A stretch of DNA of 64,000 bases from contig JAJEKV010000022.1 of the NCBI GenBank assembly GCA_021234155.1, positions 4,857,852 to 4,921,851 on the forward strand, read 5' to 3'. The notes under the pieces are model-generated. The model saw only the letters and a list, made by a program, of their open reading frames with translations, ran no database searches and was not told the origin of the DNA. The DNA comes from Isoetes taiwanensis. Lineage: Eukaryota > Streptophyta > Lycopodiopsida > Isoetales > Isoetaceae. The position numbers were made by a program, and so were the translations under genes. Below, in pieces: positions 37,756 through 48,582 of this stretch (position 1 is its first letter; each line of letters opens with the position of its first letter).

Positions 37756-40700
37756 AATGCAAAGGTATAACATGGAAAGTTTTGTGCAGTATCTAGGGTT
37801 ATATGCAGGTGGACGTACCCTGGTTCAAGAGCTAGATAAAAATACTCCAGTATGCCAATCCATAGCCTTTCAAATGAGAGGACTAAAAATGTTATAGATG
37901 ATAATTAGTTTGACAGTGGGACTAATTATTATTTACATTGCATCGCGATCGCCAACGCTTTGCAAAAACCACTTCAGATTGCATTTGAGGATTCTATTAG
38001 AGGAAGAATTAAGAAATTTAGTGGTTCAGAAAATGAGGCTTTGAGCAGGTGATGGCAGGTTTCTCTCATATCACTGTATATGGCACATTCTCAACCACCA
38101 AAAAATCTTCTTTCTCACTGCCGGATGTGAATATCCTATCGGAATCATACCCTATAGTTAGGGCTCGTGACTCCCAAAGAAAATCCTTGACTAGATCAGA
38201 GATTGCTACTTCAATATATGCATGGTCAGATCTCTTAAATAGAAGTTGCTTCAGCACTACTTTGTCATACTGCAATCCTGGAAATTCATTTTGTTGCACA
38301 TGTTTGTGCACCCTGTATTAATGCCCTATCATGTATTGGTTCACTGTTTAACTGTGATCACAGGATTTAATATATGCAGATGTTTGTTTAATTACAGGAT
38401 TAAATACAATAAGGCTGAGTAAATGGAGTTATGGTAAGCCATTACATTAAGATTAGCCGCTATATATCCAGCCTAATTCTTTAACAGTGGATGCTAGTAC
38501 TTACAAGCACATCATGTTGACGTTGATCGACCAAGCATCCGCCAAGTATCTCTCATGCTAGACTTGTCAGTTTTTCCAGCCTAAACGAAAGAACAGAATT
38601 AGTAGATGTATCCAAAGGGTCCTAAAACAAACCAGAATCTCAAGCAACAAAACTTTTAAGAAACATACTACAAGAACTGAGCATAAATCTCCATGAGCTT
38701 CTCCAGAATGCTTTCGAAGTCTGCAAGGACCAATCGGGTTTGATAACTTCTTAACATGCATGAGAGAATGCCAAAAATAATTTTCCATGAAAATAATGCT
38801 ATGTCCAGCCAAGCTTTCATTCTTCAGCATCTCCAATGCAAAAGTAGGCCTGTTTTCCAGTTAGGGGGGCCGAATAAGGAAGGTCTCCCTCATACAAGGT
38901 TACAGAGAAACAAAATTGCACCCATGGCAAAACTGAAGCAAGACGGCAACCAGATACTTCAGAAAGAAAGGTCTTTTATGAGGAAATAATGCATCGTAAT
39001 TGCAATATCAAGATAATTGATTCTGAAAACTATTGGTAATCCAGCAAAACTCCAAGATATAGCATCAGAGAAGTCGCAAGGTCAAAAAATCAGGAAAATA
39101 TATAAAGAGAGGATCGATCTCATACCAGACAGCGATTGAACCAAGCAAGAACTCAACATTCTTCAGAAAGGGGCACCCTATTGACTACTGCGAAGGCGCC
39201 ATAGTATCCAGGCGAGATCGCCACCGCCACTTGGAAAAAATAGAGGGAAAAAAATATTGAAGGGTTTCGGTCTTAGCAAGATCGAAGGGCGCCCTAGCGT
39301 CCCGGCGAGATTGAAGAGTAGAAGGAGCTAGCCGCATTCTAAAAAATAGAATAAGAAAAAATTGTGAAAGAACTAGGTTTTCCAACACAGATTCAAGACG
39401 TCTCAAGGTTTTTGGAAAGAGCAAGCCCTCGTTCATATGGGTATTAGGCATATTCTACGTATATGCCGGCATATACCCAGGTGCTAGTACTTACTTGCCA
39501 TGTAATAGTGGTAAGTACTAGCTTTCAATGGTCCAGGGTATTGCGGAATGTCTGCAAATTAGCTCAAGTTCGAACCATTGAGTTTTCGGTGGAATAATAA
39601 TCATTGTTGAGTCCATAGAAAAAAATCAAGAACATAGGCTTGGAATTGATGGTTCCCGTCCTTTAAATCAAGGAACCCTTACTAGAAAAATATATATGGC
39701 AACCCTTAGTAGAAGAATATTAAAATGTAGGTTTGGAATGGTTCAAATCAGCGAAGTAAGTATCGTACGGATCTTCGTAATTGTTCATTTTTGAAGGATT
39801 ACATATTAGGATCACAAAGAAAAAAGGGGACTTAGAACTTAGCCAATAGCTGTTGGGTAACCTTAAGGACATGTATAAAGTTGGATATTTGAGTGGCAAG
39901 CATAAGGTCATTTAGTTGGCCGGATGCATTAGCCGGATGTGGACTGGAAGCTCCAGTTGCGCCATGCTTTAGCCATTGTCCCTTCTTGTCCCTGTTTCGA
40001 CGTCGCCATAGCCCTAAACTAAACAGTGGTATTGCTGCATCAAATCTTGACTGCAGATATTCTGCACCACCAACATCTAAGGACTCTAATCAATCAAAGA
40101 AGGATCGATAGGGTGTACTAAATTTAGAGCAAATAAGAGGGGATAAAACCTTGAAGAGTTGGTGTTGAGACGCACTTCCAGCTCCAAGACCCAACAAACG
40201 ATTCTGCAAAAGCATCAATCAGTGAGAGATGGCCTAGAATGTTGCATACATGAAAAGCACAGGCAGATCACTTGCAGATCCCCAGCCGACTCCATCTGGC
40301 TTCTGCAAATCGACCCAACATGCCAGACTTGGGAGGAAGCGGGATTTTTAGGAGGAGCCGCCCGGGTTATTTAGGTTAAAAAAGGGAATAAAAGTGCCCC
40401 AAAAATAATGTATAGGGCCACTTTTAGCCGTCCGGATTATTTACTCCTCAATCCCCACCATCCAAATTAGGGCGGGATCCAAATCCAAGAATTACGCCAT
40501 AACATTATAATATAAGATGCATCCTAAGTACCCAGATCATTGAACAAAGATGCTAGAAATACTACAAAGTTCTGCTTCAAATATAGAGAAAGTACAGATG
40601 CATAGTTCTGCATTAAATACTACAGGACATTGGTTCAAGGAGTAATGTGGTTTCCTTTCTAAGGGTTTTGATGCAGCACCCAATAGCATCATGCAATTCA

Positions 40701-41159
40701 GTAAGGTTGGAGAAAATGGTATCCTTTTGAAGAATTTTTCAGACCGCTTTAGGTTTTGAAGCGAATTGATTTGAGAGGAGTACCCATACCATAATCGTAG
40801 GTAATGCTACCGTGATTTTTATTTTTTTCTTTGATTCCCCGCGATGTAGAGTTGGCTCAAAGTTACTCCTGTTAACAAGAAACCAAACTAACATATCCGC
40901 AAATATGATGCCTACTGGGTGTAAATATGATAATGCTACCCAAAAGCACCGCCCGCACAAGTGCTTTAGGTGCTTGAGGTGCTTTTACTCGATGAATTTT
41001 CGCTCAACGACCTCTGGGTTGTTACTCGTAAATAGTATGCATGTTCCGGTTGGGGAGGGATCGATGACATGGATGTCCCCGCGCGAATTGCCAGAGCAAT
41101 CCTCATGTTTGGCGGGATCTCAAGTTGGCGGGATTCTTGAGGAAAGTCACAACAAGAGA
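37756..41159. other. No clearly identified gene
   Basis: Minus-strand frames at 38066-38311 (EVAISDLVKDFLWESRALTI) and 38660-38836 (MENYFWHSLMHVKKLSNPIG) look protein-like. Each ends near plausible splice sites, but I recognise neither. They may be further exons of captured genes. The GC-richer part at 39180-39330 could be a 5' untranslated region on the minus strand. Nothing else is supported. Confidence 0.3.
38493..39522. repeat. Recurring 12-mer with a perfect inverted copy
   Basis: GCTAGTACTTAC occurs at 38493-38504 and 39483-39494. Its exact inverse, GTAAGTACTAGC, is at 39511-39522. The last two form a 12-bp stem with a 16-base loop. The outer pair could be inverted ends of a 1.03 kb element. 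Confidence 0.6.
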
Positions 41160-41690
41160 ATGGACATTTAGCGGCGTGGGCTTGCGACGCCCGAAGTCCA
41201 CGGACGCCGCAAATAACGCGGACCATGCGACGTCAATGCGACGTCCGCGCCGCAAACACGCCGCATGACTTGTGGTGCGACGTCGACACCGACGCGGGCG
41301 GTCTGTCCACGCCAGTGGGCGCTTGCGCCCAGTGGGCGACATGTGTCACGCCGTGGACGCTTGCGCCGTCGGCGTCGCATCGACGCATGCTGATTGCCCA
41401 TCTGGCGCCGTGTGGGCTTGGGCGCGGGTGGACGATAGGTGTCTCGCCCGGTGGATGTTTATGACGTGGACGTCGCATGCGGCGTCAGGATATGTGGCGT
41501 ATGTGACGTATGTGTCGTATATGACACGCCGATACGATATGTGACGTATGTGACGTATATGACACGTCAGTACGTATATGTGACGTATATGACACGTCAG
41601 TATGTATATGTGACGTATGTGACGTATATGACACGTCAGTACGTATATGTGACGTATGTGACGTAGAAGGTCGCATGTGACGTATATTTT
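41160..41690. repeat. CpG-dense repeat region with a GACGTATATGACACGTCAG array
   Basis: The first 300 bases are very rich in CG, with many GACGTC, GACGCC and CGCATGCGGCG words. From 41500 to 41670 there are tandem units made of GTGACGTATATGACACGTCAG and GTACGTATAT. Open frames on both strands are by-products. The core GACGTGGACGTCGCATGCGG at 41464 has a near copy at 44965, about 3.5 kb away. Confidence 0.85.
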
Positions 41691-42010
41691 CTAGACACGA
41701 AGGTTAATGGTTTTTTAGGATTACAAATTCAATACCTGTCTGATTGATACACAATAAAAAAAGACTCTGACGACCAACCTGCAGCTTCATTTAAGCGTGT
41801 TGCCTGCGCATGCATCATCACAGTAGATGTGCTACCGCTATAAATTGTTCATTATAAAACTGACGTTGTTCTGTGTCAAAATCTAGTTGTTCCAAGTTTA
41901 CAATCCTTGAAGGAACTTGACAATAGGCTTGTTGTCAATCATTGTTGCTGAGAGAAGAACAGGATAAAGCCAATTTGTGCAAGAACATAAGAAAAATCCC
42001 ACACTTTTAC

Positions 42011-42429
42011 CTTTCTTCTCTGATCTTCATGGTATATGTACACAGATAGCTTGACAGATGGTGCTACTTTTTCCTTCAATTCATGTTCCCATTGTTTTAA
42101 AAGCGATTTAGGGCAAACAATCAAGGTGCTCCTGCATTCTTCTACATTGTATCTTTTACGTTTTGGCGGTCTAGCCTTCAAAATCAAAGCAATTGCAGAG
42201 ATTGTCTTTCCAAATCCCTGATAATTTGATAATTATAAACATATGAGTTCCCCCGACACCGGCCTCGAAGTTCAGATTTCTCCATCCAAGCAAGGGCAAT
42301 ACGCTATATTACATCCCAACCATGTCAATTGCAGCTATAAAATATGAAATAATAATATATCTAGTCATACCTGGTGCTTCAGAAGTTCTATTGTTATCAG
42401 GTCATTGTCTAGATTTGCTTCTTCATCTC
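42011..42429 (-). pseudogene. SNF2-family helicase fragment (SMARCA3/RAD5-like), three exons
   Basis: Reading the minus strand, the exons are 42429-42371, 42303-42241 (end uncertain) and 42217-42011. They have AG/GT borders and encode in order LITIELLKHQ, RIALAWMEKS and GFGKTISAIALILKARPPKR, then STLIVCPKSLLKQWEHELKE. This is the start of the Snf2 ATPase: the Q-motif-like LLKHQ-x-ALAWM, motif I (GxGKT) and motif Ia (LIVCPxSLLxQW). Plant SMARCA3-like and RAD5/RAD16-like proteins share exactly this order. Motif I has F instead of L (GFGKT), and the GGILAD stretch before it is degraded by a frameshift in exon 2. Later motifs (DEAH and helicase C) are absent. Introns are retained, so this is a genomic copy and not a retrocopy. 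It is flanked by CpG-dense repeats. Confidence 0.8.
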
Positions 42430-42678
42430 CTGCAATTGTATTCTAATATTCTAACCAATTTATCGGTCCGGGTTATTAATGGCTAATATGGGATCAGGTA
42501 ATAAATGAGTCTCAAATTTGTAGTTTGCGGCGAATGCATTCTTATCAAGTTCGACCACTCGCAAATAATCTCCAAGTCGTGACGAAGATATTCGTAGTTT
42601 TCCGATGGTGGTCGGCAAGGAGTATAGAAAATGATGCATCATCTTTTCGTAGAGAGCTTGATTCACGTTTGATCTTGA

Positions 42679-43252
42679 GCCATGCGCGTACAAAAGTTCA
42701 AAATTGTAGAGGATATTATGCTAGATACTCCACCCGATATTTCTGTGGTGGATCTAGTTGGCTCTCAAGATAGTGTAGATTGGTTAGATAAGAAAGTCCT
42801 TGAGACCCGGCATTTCATTTCGCGTTTGTGCAAACAAGTGGGCAAAAATGATTTCATAACCGATTCTCGGTTGGATTTTTTGTTTCACTCGTCATTCCAA
42901 AAATCAACGCCAGGCTAATACATTTGCCTTATGCGATGGAATTGTGGAGAAAAAAAAAGGTAAGATGCTTCTGTTTATAGATGAAAATCAATGCATGTGG
43001 AAATTTAGATACTGTTATTGGGATAGTTCGCAAAGTTATGTCTTCACAAAAGGCTGGAGCAGGTTTGTCAAGGCAAAGAATTTGCAGGTGAATGATGTGG
43101 TTTCGTTTGAGAGAGATATCCAAGGTAAAAAATTTTACATCAGCTGGCAAAGGGATCCTTCTACTGGTGCTGGAAATTACAGTGTTGATGCAGGATGCAA
43201 CAGCCCTTTGCAGAAAGTTTTCAGGCTATTTGGAGTCGATATTTGGTATTGA
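42679..43252 (+). pseudogene. RAV/NGATHA-type B3 DNA-binding domain fragment
   Basis: The frame from 42944 encodes GEKKGKMLLFIDENQCMWKF, then RYCYWDSSQSYVFTKGWSRF and VKAKNLQVNDVVSFERD, ending in a YISWQRDP strand. WxFRYxYWxSSQSYVxTKGWSRFV is the hallmark of RAV and NGATHA B3 domains, which bind CACCTG-type sites in the nucleus. The first B3 strand and the DVGKLNRLVIPK-like segment are missing: FQK and TPG at the end of the preceding frame (42679-42918) are followed by a stop and a frameshift. The upstream part (VDLVGSQDSVDWLDKKVLET) is not an AP2 domain and is unidentified. This is a truncated relic or captured fragment, divergent in strand from the SNF2 piece 250 bases away. Confidence 0.8.
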
Positions 43253-43307
43253 AGCAACTTAAATTCTATCTTTTGATATAACTATTAATATGGTAGTTTT
43301 GAGCTCA

Positions 43308-43525
43308 GATTAGCTCCTGGTTGATCCAGAATTTTTTGAGCTCAGAATTTAGCTTCTGGTTGATCCAGAATTTTTGAGGCACTGCCTTATGTATATAAGC
43401 ATGATGTAGAATACAAAAAACTGGATATATGATATGATATAGATTTCTGAAATCAGTTTTTCAAAATGGAATTTGAAGATAAAAATATGAAGAAGATGAA
43501 TAATTTAGCTTCTGGTTGATCCAGA
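43308..43525. repeat. Three copies of a 20-bp motif
   Basis: TAGCTCCTGGTTGATCCAGA near 43311, TAGCTTCTGGTTGATCCAGA near 43351 and again near 43506. The first two are followed by ATTTTT. They lie between the B3 fragment and the next open frame. Confidence 0.8.
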
Positions 43526-43917
43526 GAAAGAGAAAAAACAAGGAATTAGAAATGACATATGGATTTACCCCTAGAATTTCTACAACGAGAAGATTGGGTA
43601 GTCAAAAAGTGGGACTCCCATATCCTCAGTCCAACATCTTTAGAGAAGCAACAAAATGCAATCTGAATGAGGAACTTGGTGTCCAGCATAGTGGGAGAAC
43701 TGCTTCTGACGACTCCTTGCAAATCCAAGGCATTAATGTCCCATGTGTCAAAGCGTCTGATCAAAATTTGCCTAAAAAACGCCATCGCCCACCTGGCATC
43801 GTCACGACAAATGTCACGACAAATGTCAGACCTGTCACGACGCCCATGAATCTAAATCTGGAGAAGATGAATGTAAAGAATGGGGACGTGACGATGAATT
43901 TGAAGATAAATATATGA
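43516..43917 (+). CDS. Unidentified 133-codon open frame
   Basis: This is the longest clean frame in the interval, basic and serine/threonine-rich (RKRKNKELEMTYGFTPRIS at the start). Its C-terminal part is made by the 52-bp repeat that recurs at 44623 (TTNVTTNVRPVTT). No domain is recognised. It could be the decayed C-terminal region of the B3 protein upstream or chance. An insertion of repeat DNA into the frame argues against a conserved protein. Confidence 0.2.
   Translation: MIQRKRKNKELEMTYGFTPRISTTRRLGSQKVGLPYPQSNIFREATKCNLNEELGVQHSGRTASDDSLQIQGINVPCVKASDQNLPKKRHRPPGIVTTNVTTNVRPVTTPMNLNLEKMNVKNGDVTMNLKINI
43790..43841 (+). repeat. 52-bp exact repeat, copy 1
   Basis: Starts CACCTGGCATCGTCACGACA and ends AGACCTGTCACGAC. 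It is identical to 44623-44674. Confidence 0.95.
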
Positions 43918-44622
43918 AGAAGATGAATATGATCAGGATGGATATCAAGAAGATGAATGCCACGATGAATAAGGATATGACAATAATATTGCTTGTTTTA
44001 ATTTATATAGGCCTATTTGTGCTATGGGTATTTTGAAAAAGCAGATGAATTTAGTGATGGACATGGACTTGGAGATGGAGGAGCTTATGTATGAACAAGG
44101 TAAAGAATCGGGTTTTGGGTTTCTGATTGCTCTAATCGTTGCGCATCTTGCATACCTCTTTTCCATAGCAAGTTTCATTTTCTCGGTGACGAAGTTCTCG
44201 CTTTTAAGATATATGTGTATTTGAGAAGTTAAAAGATCAAATTTTGTGTTCCATCAGAAACGTTGTTAGTTTCGGGGTAATGAATATAAAGTTTCCACGA
44301 GGTTTCACTATCTGACCATATTTTTTGCATATCATTTCTGTACTCTAAAAAGCTTCACGGATTTGCTTCGGTAGACTTGTTTTGTGGCACGAATTTGGCT
44401 TAACTTTTGAAAAGCTGCTTGGCTTTGGTTAATGCAATTTGCTCGCGGATGCAGACTAATCAAGCTATGTTCAAGTGTTTTGAGGTATGCGTATTTTAGG
44501 TTGTTACACAAAACTTGCTCGATTTTAGGTTGCTTTCGAGCGACATAGGTATACATAAATTTCATAACCGATGAGAACCTACGTGGTTTTGAGTGAGTAG
44601 AAATGCTCATAAAGCATATCTT

Positions 44623-44674
44623 CACCTGGCATCGTCACGACAAATGTCACGACAAATGTCAGACCTGTCACGAC
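44623..44674 (+). repeat. 52-bp exact repeat, copy 2
   Basis: Identical to 43790-43841, 833 bases downstream and in the same orientation. It merges into the CpG-dense region that precedes the SET-domain gene; CACCTG at its start is mirrored by CAGGTG near 44690. Confidence 0.95.
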
Positions 44675-45008
44675 AAATGTCACGACAGGTGGATGTCGCG
44701 ACGCACGGCGTATAGTGAGTCGCTATATCCGCCACGCCCCCGATGGACTTATGGGCGTGACGCCGCATGCGGCGCCACGCGACATTACGAACATAAGACA
44801 CGCCGCGACGTATTTGTCACGTGTACCGCCAGTGCGCATGTGACCCGAATTTGACCGTTGACTATACGCCGCGATGCACGGGACGCATGGCCTCTGGTGA
44901 AGACACGCCGTCGACGCATTTGCCAAGTCGTAGGTGACCCGGCAAACCGTTGACAATACGCCGCCGCGACGTGGACGCCGCATGCGACGTTAAAGTTTTC
45001 TATATAAA
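44675..45008 (+). promoter_or_regulatory. CpG-dense upstream region and TATA box of the SET-domain gene
   Basis: Three hundred bases dense in CG words (GACGCCGCATGCGGCGCC near 44760, GACGTGGACGCCGCATGCGA near 44965) end in a TATA box, CTATATAAAC, at 45000. A pyrimidine-rich leader (CTCTTTCTTGGCC and CTCCTCTTCCAGCCC) lies between the TATA box and the ATG at 45114. That arrangement is a plausible core promoter. The CG-rich repeats resemble those at 41160-41690, so the promoter may derive from a repeat. Confidence 0.5.
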
Positions 45009-45322
45009 CAACTCTTTCTTGGCCTTCATTGTTATTTTCTTTTCGCTCCTCTTCCAGCCCTAGCGCCTTTGGTGTCCTTCTTTTAACCATATCTTATACT
45101 TTGTTGTTTTTACATGGATCGCCATGGTCATCGGCATGATCGACGCCGAGATGGCCGAGACATTGATGTTGTCTTACCACCGTGGGAGGTTGGATATGGA
45201 ACCGTCCACATGTAAGTGACGATTCTTGTATTTAGTAGCCTAGACATATATAAACTAGAGAGGACGTGGTAATCGCGAGTAGTAAAAAAACGCAGTGTTT
45301 TGGTCAAGGATACGGCCGCCTC

Positions 45323-45562
45323 CACCTTGAGTGGAGAGGACCAGGTGCCAGCCCAAACTCACCTTCATACCTTACTAAAGTACAATGTAGATTACAAAAT
45401 TGAGGTGTCACAGAGTCAAGGTCATATGTCGACTTCACCTTGAGTGGAGGGGGACTCTATGTATCGGGCTAGCGTCTCCAAAAGATCTTTATTGAAATTG
45501 AAACTTATATAAGGGGTGCACTTTGAAAGGGCATGGCCGGTGATTCACCTTGAGTGGAGAGG
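45323..45562. repeat. Three-copy repeat, period about 110-113 bp
   Basis: CACCTTGAGTGGAGAGGAC at 45323, CACCTTGAGTGGAGGGGGAC at 45436 and CACCTTGAGTGGAGAGGAC at 45546. The units lie in the presumed first intron of the SET-domain gene. The sequence between the motifs is only loosely similar. Confidence 0.85.
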
Positions 45563-45590
45563 ACTACGTGTTTGGGCCCAATTCTGTCCA

Positions 45591-45629
45591 TTTAGGATTT
45601 AGGATTTAGGGTTTAGGGTTTAGGGTTTA
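45591..45629 (+). repeat. Interstitial plant telomere-type repeat
   Basis: Two TTTAGGA units are followed by three TTTAGGG units and TTTA. The tract is too short to be a telomere. Such tracts also occur as telo-box elements near plant promoters and at repair junctions. Confidence 0.95.
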
Positions 45630-46746
45630 TACTACCATATATTGTATCTATCAAAAGCTCAAACTATTGTGCAAAGATATAGTACTTACCTTTTGTAATT
45701 GGCGTAGGGACAAAATAGTTTTGCGATTGTAAAAGATGTATGGGGCTGAAGAGATCGACTTAGAAGCGGTTGTTGAAGACCATCGATAAGATTTGGTACA
45801 TTTGAACAACCCACCGCATCCGATGCTCGCCATGGATATCGTTGGTATACAATTATTATTTGTTTTTTTTTTTAAGAGTATCTCTCCCCCAAGTATATAT
45901 TCAAGATGTTTATGATATCTAAATATGTAGGTAGATGATGCTGATGTCTCCTCCAAACTAGATGTGGATTTTGGTTTAATGTTGTTTATAGAGGCATATG
46001 AAACCAAGCAAAGAACCCGATTCATCAATAATGTGGATGGGTGCCGCCAACGCAGAAGTGTTCCCCTGCGTGAAAGAACACGAAAGGGCTACAATCATGA
46101 GAACATTGCATGTGTCGCGACATTTCCCAAGAACGCTTGGCCTCATTTGCCTCGAGCATGAAATTCTCAAGAATTGCAAAGATAGTCCGACCCTTTGTTG
46201 GGGCACCGCAAGACATTTGGCTTGTGGCGATGACTTACCTATCCCTATGGATCAAGAATTTGCTTATTGGGAAGAAGATACATCATTATGTGGAGCCGCA
46301 TTTGTCCGTAAAGTCGATTCTGGCCTTATCTCCCAAGACGTATGGAGCGAGACACCCACATTCCATTAATGCCATATGCAGTCCCGAAAGTACGATTGGA
46401 AAACTTGGCAAACTTTGACTAAATATGCTTGGCGATGAGGATTTATGGAATGAATTCCAATGTTTAGCGTCGATAGTCGTGGGGGCATGTGATGAGGAGT
46501 TGAAGTTTATTGATGGTCGGGCCGTGGGTTCATGGCAATATTGCGGGGTTCATCAACAGTTCTATTGACAACCGTGAGCGATGCAATTGTGAATTTTTAG
46601 AGTGTCAAGGAGGGAGGAAGATTTTTTACAAGATGTGTAAAAGGCGATATATCATGGTGTGTGCTATTAAAAGCATAAACATTGGAGATGAGTTATTCAT
46701 CAACTATCGCTATGATAGACCTCTCCCATTTGAGATGGAACAATAG

Positions 46747-48582
46747 TATTGTTGTACTAAAAAAAGGAATAAAGAGGTTTTTTTTTTTAAATATTTTTGT
46801 CATTCGTGAGTCTATACAAATGGTTGTATGTATTTTATACTTATTACATTATTTGACATGATGGTTAATAATGCGTTACTCTGTTTAATGAACTCATTCA
46901 GAAGTGTCTCCATCCCGATCCATTAGTTCTAAGTTACAAAGGAAGGAAGGAAGGAAGAAATTTTTTAACGTCCATGGAACCCAATCGGGTTATGGGACCC
47001 AATACAAAAAGAGAGGGCAAAAGCCCAGATCAAAAAATCGGGGACCAAGCCCCGTGGACCAAACCAAAAGGTCGGGGCCAAGATAGAGAACTCGGGGACT
47101 ATGCCCCGTAGCAAATCACAATACTAAAATAAAACAAAACAAAAGGGCCCAAGCCCTAGCTGATCTCAAGTCCAATCAGCTACACGCATACGCCTCATGG
47201 ATCAAGTGGCCGCTGATCCCGAATGATAGCCCGGGCCTCTATACACGTATCCCCACTTCCCGGGGCAAACGAAGCCTCGCGACTCGACATAATTTCATCC
47301 TTCCTCGACACGAGTCTTTGGGGTAAGATCTTCCCCGGGCGGAGAAGGAGGTCCCTTGCAAGTGATTGCCATGGCGGAGGATGTGCCTTTGGATAAAGCA
47401 TCCCCAAACCGACTAGCAAAATGGCGGGACGATCGTCGGTGCCGCCTCCAACTCGACAAGCCGAGAATGCCATCCAGACGCGGCATCACCTCTGAAAAGA
47501 ACGGTCACCTCAACTGCCCCTGGAGTGTCGCTATTTCCCTCTAAACCCACAATGCGAGGGTTCGAGGGGCTAATGGGCGCGGGCCTGGGGTCGGGTCAGC
47601 CGCGGGACCCGTGCGGTGGGGCAAACAACCCTGGGATGGCGGCCGGTGTGGGCAATGTGTGTGGTATCATCGGCCGGGGCAAAGATCCACATGCTCGGGC
47701 ACTACCCCCGGAGGAGAATGCGTGCAAAGACCGCCGTGCTTTTGCCCCAATCAGCTCCCCGCCGATCAGGCGCAGCATCTCTAGAAGCCGGACCCAGCTT
47801 CCCAAGGGCAACCGAGCCGATGTGCTTTGTGAGTGTGGACCGTGGATTGATCGCGGCGGATCCCAACCAACAAATCACGAGGCAAACAATGGATCAGAGC
47901 ATCCATCCTAGTCAAAGCCGCAACTAAAGATGGTTCCGGAGCTGCTATGGGTTCGGGCGGTCTGGGCGATGTGACCGGTTCGCTGTATAGCGCCGAGGCC
48001 CGAATGATGGGGTGCCTGCGAAGATAAGGCGCAAATCGATGGGGTCATAGGGCGACAGAACTGGCTCCGGCAGGCGAATGAGATTCTTCTCCCCGCGGGT
48101 CTCCCGCCATACGCTTTGATCTTCGTGCCATCGCGGGAACAAAGCGGCCAGAAAGGAGCCGAAACGTGGCAAAGCAGAGACAAGCCGAGGGAAGACAAAT
48201 GGGATTTTGGGGGGGGCCAAAGTTTCAGGGATCTCCGGCTGCCTGAAGGGTGCTTAGAATCCAATTTGGTGACTCGTAAAGGCAAAAAGACAGCACCTTT
48301 TGGGGTTTGGGGGTTTTGGGTCTAGAGAGAGACTGTAAACCCTAGTGAGAGAAAGCCAAAAAGAGGCAGATCAAGAGGGTCTATGCAAGGGCAGTGAGGG
48401 CGCTATGCTAAGAGCAATACTGGGACACCAAACAGTCCAAAATAATTCAAAGCAATCCAGAACCTGGTACCTATGGCCTATCGTCGTGAATTTCAAGCCG
48501 TAGCACCAATAATATGAAGATATTGCATATCAATATGAAGAGGGATGAAACTATTGATCTAACCCGAACGAAGTCTTTCGTG
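46747..48582. other. GC-rich stretch, no gene recognised
   Basis: From about 46980 to 48330 the DNA is GC-rich, with recurring GGGGAC, CCCCGTG and AAGCCC words (for example CGGGGACCAAGCCCCGTGG near 47040). Overlapping frames on both strands reach 128 codons but show no known motif. A transposon internal region is likely; I cannot name it. A short AGGAAGGAAGGAAGGAAG run lies near 46940. Confidence 0.4.

Larger units (their letters stand above)
45114..46746 (+). pseudogene. SET-domain protein gene, probably broken
   Basis: Exon 1 (45114-45211) begins MDRHGHRHDRRRDGRDID and ends at a good donor (GTAAGT), 105 bases after a TATA box. Coding fragments resume near 45932 (DVSSKLDVDFGLMLFIEA) and end at 46746 with TAG. 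The last frame (46516-46746) contains GNIAGFINSSIDNRERCNCE and VCAIKSINIGDELFINY. This is the end of a SET domain: the GN-x-AG-x-INS / N-x-NC-x-F substrate-binding part and the I-x2-GDEL-x2-Y motif. Family role: lysine methyl transfer from S-adenosylmethionine to histone or other protein, usually nuclear. The canonical NHS motif appears as INSS. Frames change between 46180 and 46520, and exon 1 does not join exon 2 in phase, so the copy is probably dead. The start of the SET domain could not be placed. Confidence 0.6.

Noticed and set aside
41225-41676. Frames rich in VTYMTRQYVYVTY repeats
   Set aside because: Direct product of the GACGTATATGACACGTCAG tandem repeat; not a protein.
43308-43525. 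CTGGTTGATCC words resembling the 5' end of 18S rRNA
   Set aside because: Only about 11 bases match, and the next bases (AGAATTTTT) do not fit 18S rRNA. It is a small repeat, not an rRNA gene.
46900-48330. Possible retrotransposon gag or LINE ORF in the GC-rich stretch
   Set aside because: No zinc knuckle, RNA-binding, endonuclease or reverse-transcriptase motif is visible on either strand.
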